From contig CAVVUB010000007.1 in assembly GCA_963751335.1 (NCBI GenBank), positions 186,001 through 250,000 of the forward strand: a stretch of 64,000 bases of DNA, in the 5' to 3' direction. This DNA comes from Bog-473 sp963751335. GTDB taxonomy: Bacteria; Actinomycetota; Acidimicrobiia; Acidimicrobiales; RAAP-2. The notes under the pieces were generated by a model. The model was given only the letters and a program-made list of their open reading frames with translations. It did no database searches and was not told the DNA's origin. Position 1 is the first letter of the stretch. Each line of letters begins with the position of its first letter. Of the stretch, positions 63,516-64,000 are shown one piece after another. The position numbers and the translations under genes were made by a program.

Positions 63516-64000
63516 TCACTGCAGCCCGCGGCAGAAGGGCAACGTGCACGTATAGGCCGCGGCCTGGTCACCGTAGAGCCGGCGCAGGGCCAGCCGGCTC
63601 TGCCCGGCCGAGTGCTGCAGTGCGTCGATGGCGGACTCGAGCGCGTCGTCGGACGGGGCGGACACCGTCAGGTAGCCCGAGTAGCGGAAGGAGGCATGAC
63701 CCTCGGCCAGTTCGGCCTCGCGCCGGGCCAGGACCTCTGACTCGCGGGCTTGGCGGGCCGTCGAGACGAAGCCGCCGCGCCGACGGAGTTCGGCATCGGC
63801 CAGGTCGGCCGTGCGCGACGCCTCCACCTTGCGCAACGCCAAGTCGGAGCCGAGCGGCGCCAACACAACGGCAAATGTCGCTCGCGTCGCTCCGAGCAGC
63901 AGGGGTGCCAGGAAGTCGCTTCGCACCTCGACCCGCGGCCATTCGGCCACCCAGAAGGTGGCGTGCACCAGACCGTCGACCCGGACCGAGGACCAGCGCT
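63516..64000 (-). CDS. SCO6880-like conjugation protein (3' part)
   Basis: Open to the right edge, so only the last 161 residues are seen: WSSVRVDGLVHATFWVAEWP, FLAPLLLGATRATFAVVLAP, EAELAEGHASFRYSGYLTV, ending AYTCTLPFCRGLQ. This resembles the C-terminal part of SCO6880-family proteins, which in actinobacteria precede a VirB4-like ATPase and a TraG-like coupling protein. Here those follow only after a 3.5-kb block and the 29.7-kb element. Confidence 0.75.
   Translation of the reverse strand, partial: RWSSVRVDGLVHATFWVAEWPRVEVRSDFLAPLLLGATRATFAVVLAPLGSDLALRKVEASRTADLADAELRRRGGFVSTARQARESEVLARREAELAEGHASFRYSGYLTVSAPSDDALESAIDALQHSAGQSRLALRRLYGDQAAAYTCTLPFCRGLQ

Overview
The window is GC-rich, densely packed on both strands, and often uses GTG or TTG starts. 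Its gene content is rich in acyl-CoA metabolism: CaiB/BaiF CoA-transferases, three crotonase-fold enzymes, a two-domain acyl-CoA dehydrogenase, a TesB thioesterase and SnoaL-like proteins. It also encodes a fused CysNC, a GH76 enzyme and streptomycete-type conjugation and replication proteins. Together these point to an actinobacterium, most likely Acidimicrobiia-like. That placement is inference. No rRNA, tRNA or CRISPR array was recognised.

Left chromosomal arm (1-27.6 kb). It holds a partial amidohydrolase, a secreted beta-helix protein, sulfate activation (cysD, cysNC) and a run of acyl-CoA or lipid genes (crotonase, SDR, alpha/beta hydrolase, tesB). Two tandem membrane proteins with collagen-like tails follow, then a FadE34-like fused dehydrogenase, a secreted hydrolase, a KimA-like transporter, a DUF2889 protein with a TetR regulator, and an MBL hydrolase. 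A MerR/SRPBCC pair with a readable MerR-type promoter and two CoA-transferases complete the arm.

Interrupted transfer operon. Reading leftwards, a conjugation-type gene set runs from a SCO6880-like protein (right edge) to a VirB4-like ATPase (59.1-60.0 kb), whose C-terminal third lies 30 kb away at 29.0-29.4 kb, and then to a TraG/TraD-like coupling protein (27.6-29.0 kb). Between the two virB4 pieces sits a 29.7-kb element whose first gene is a serine recombinase. Joining the flanks at a shared 3-bp ATG restores the ATPase frame exactly (DEAWAILSKAG + MLVNLGV), so both ends of the element can be placed.

The element (29.39-59.12 kb). Next to the recombinase is a pSAM2-type HUH replication initiator with 10-bp iterons upstream. 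Then comes a zone of mobile debris: a decayed IS1380-type element, IS110, IS30 and another DDE transposase remnant, and broken glyoxalase, PhyH and GNAT genes. It also holds related ribbon-helix-helix/Doc modules in different states of decay, two secreted proteins built of repeated C-x5-C blades, a P-loop kinase and HIT pair, and a penicillin-binding protein wedged between truncated sequences. The right half is tidier: GntR regulator, SnoaL-like protein, ABC solute-binding protein, acyl-CoA ligase, amidohydrolase, GH76 enzyme, a third toxin-antitoxin module and two unrecognised proteins.

Right arm (59.1-64 kb). It holds the virB4-like 5' part, a YoaK-family membrane protein, a secreted DUF11 protein, a sulfatase and the SCO6880-like gene running off the edge.

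Quality caveat. Many otherwise well-conserved genes, including cysD, the acyl-CoA dehydrogenase, traG and rep, are broken by single-base shifts, mostly one extra base. This pattern suggests residual sequencing indels, so 'frameshifted' does not automatically mean pseudogene here.
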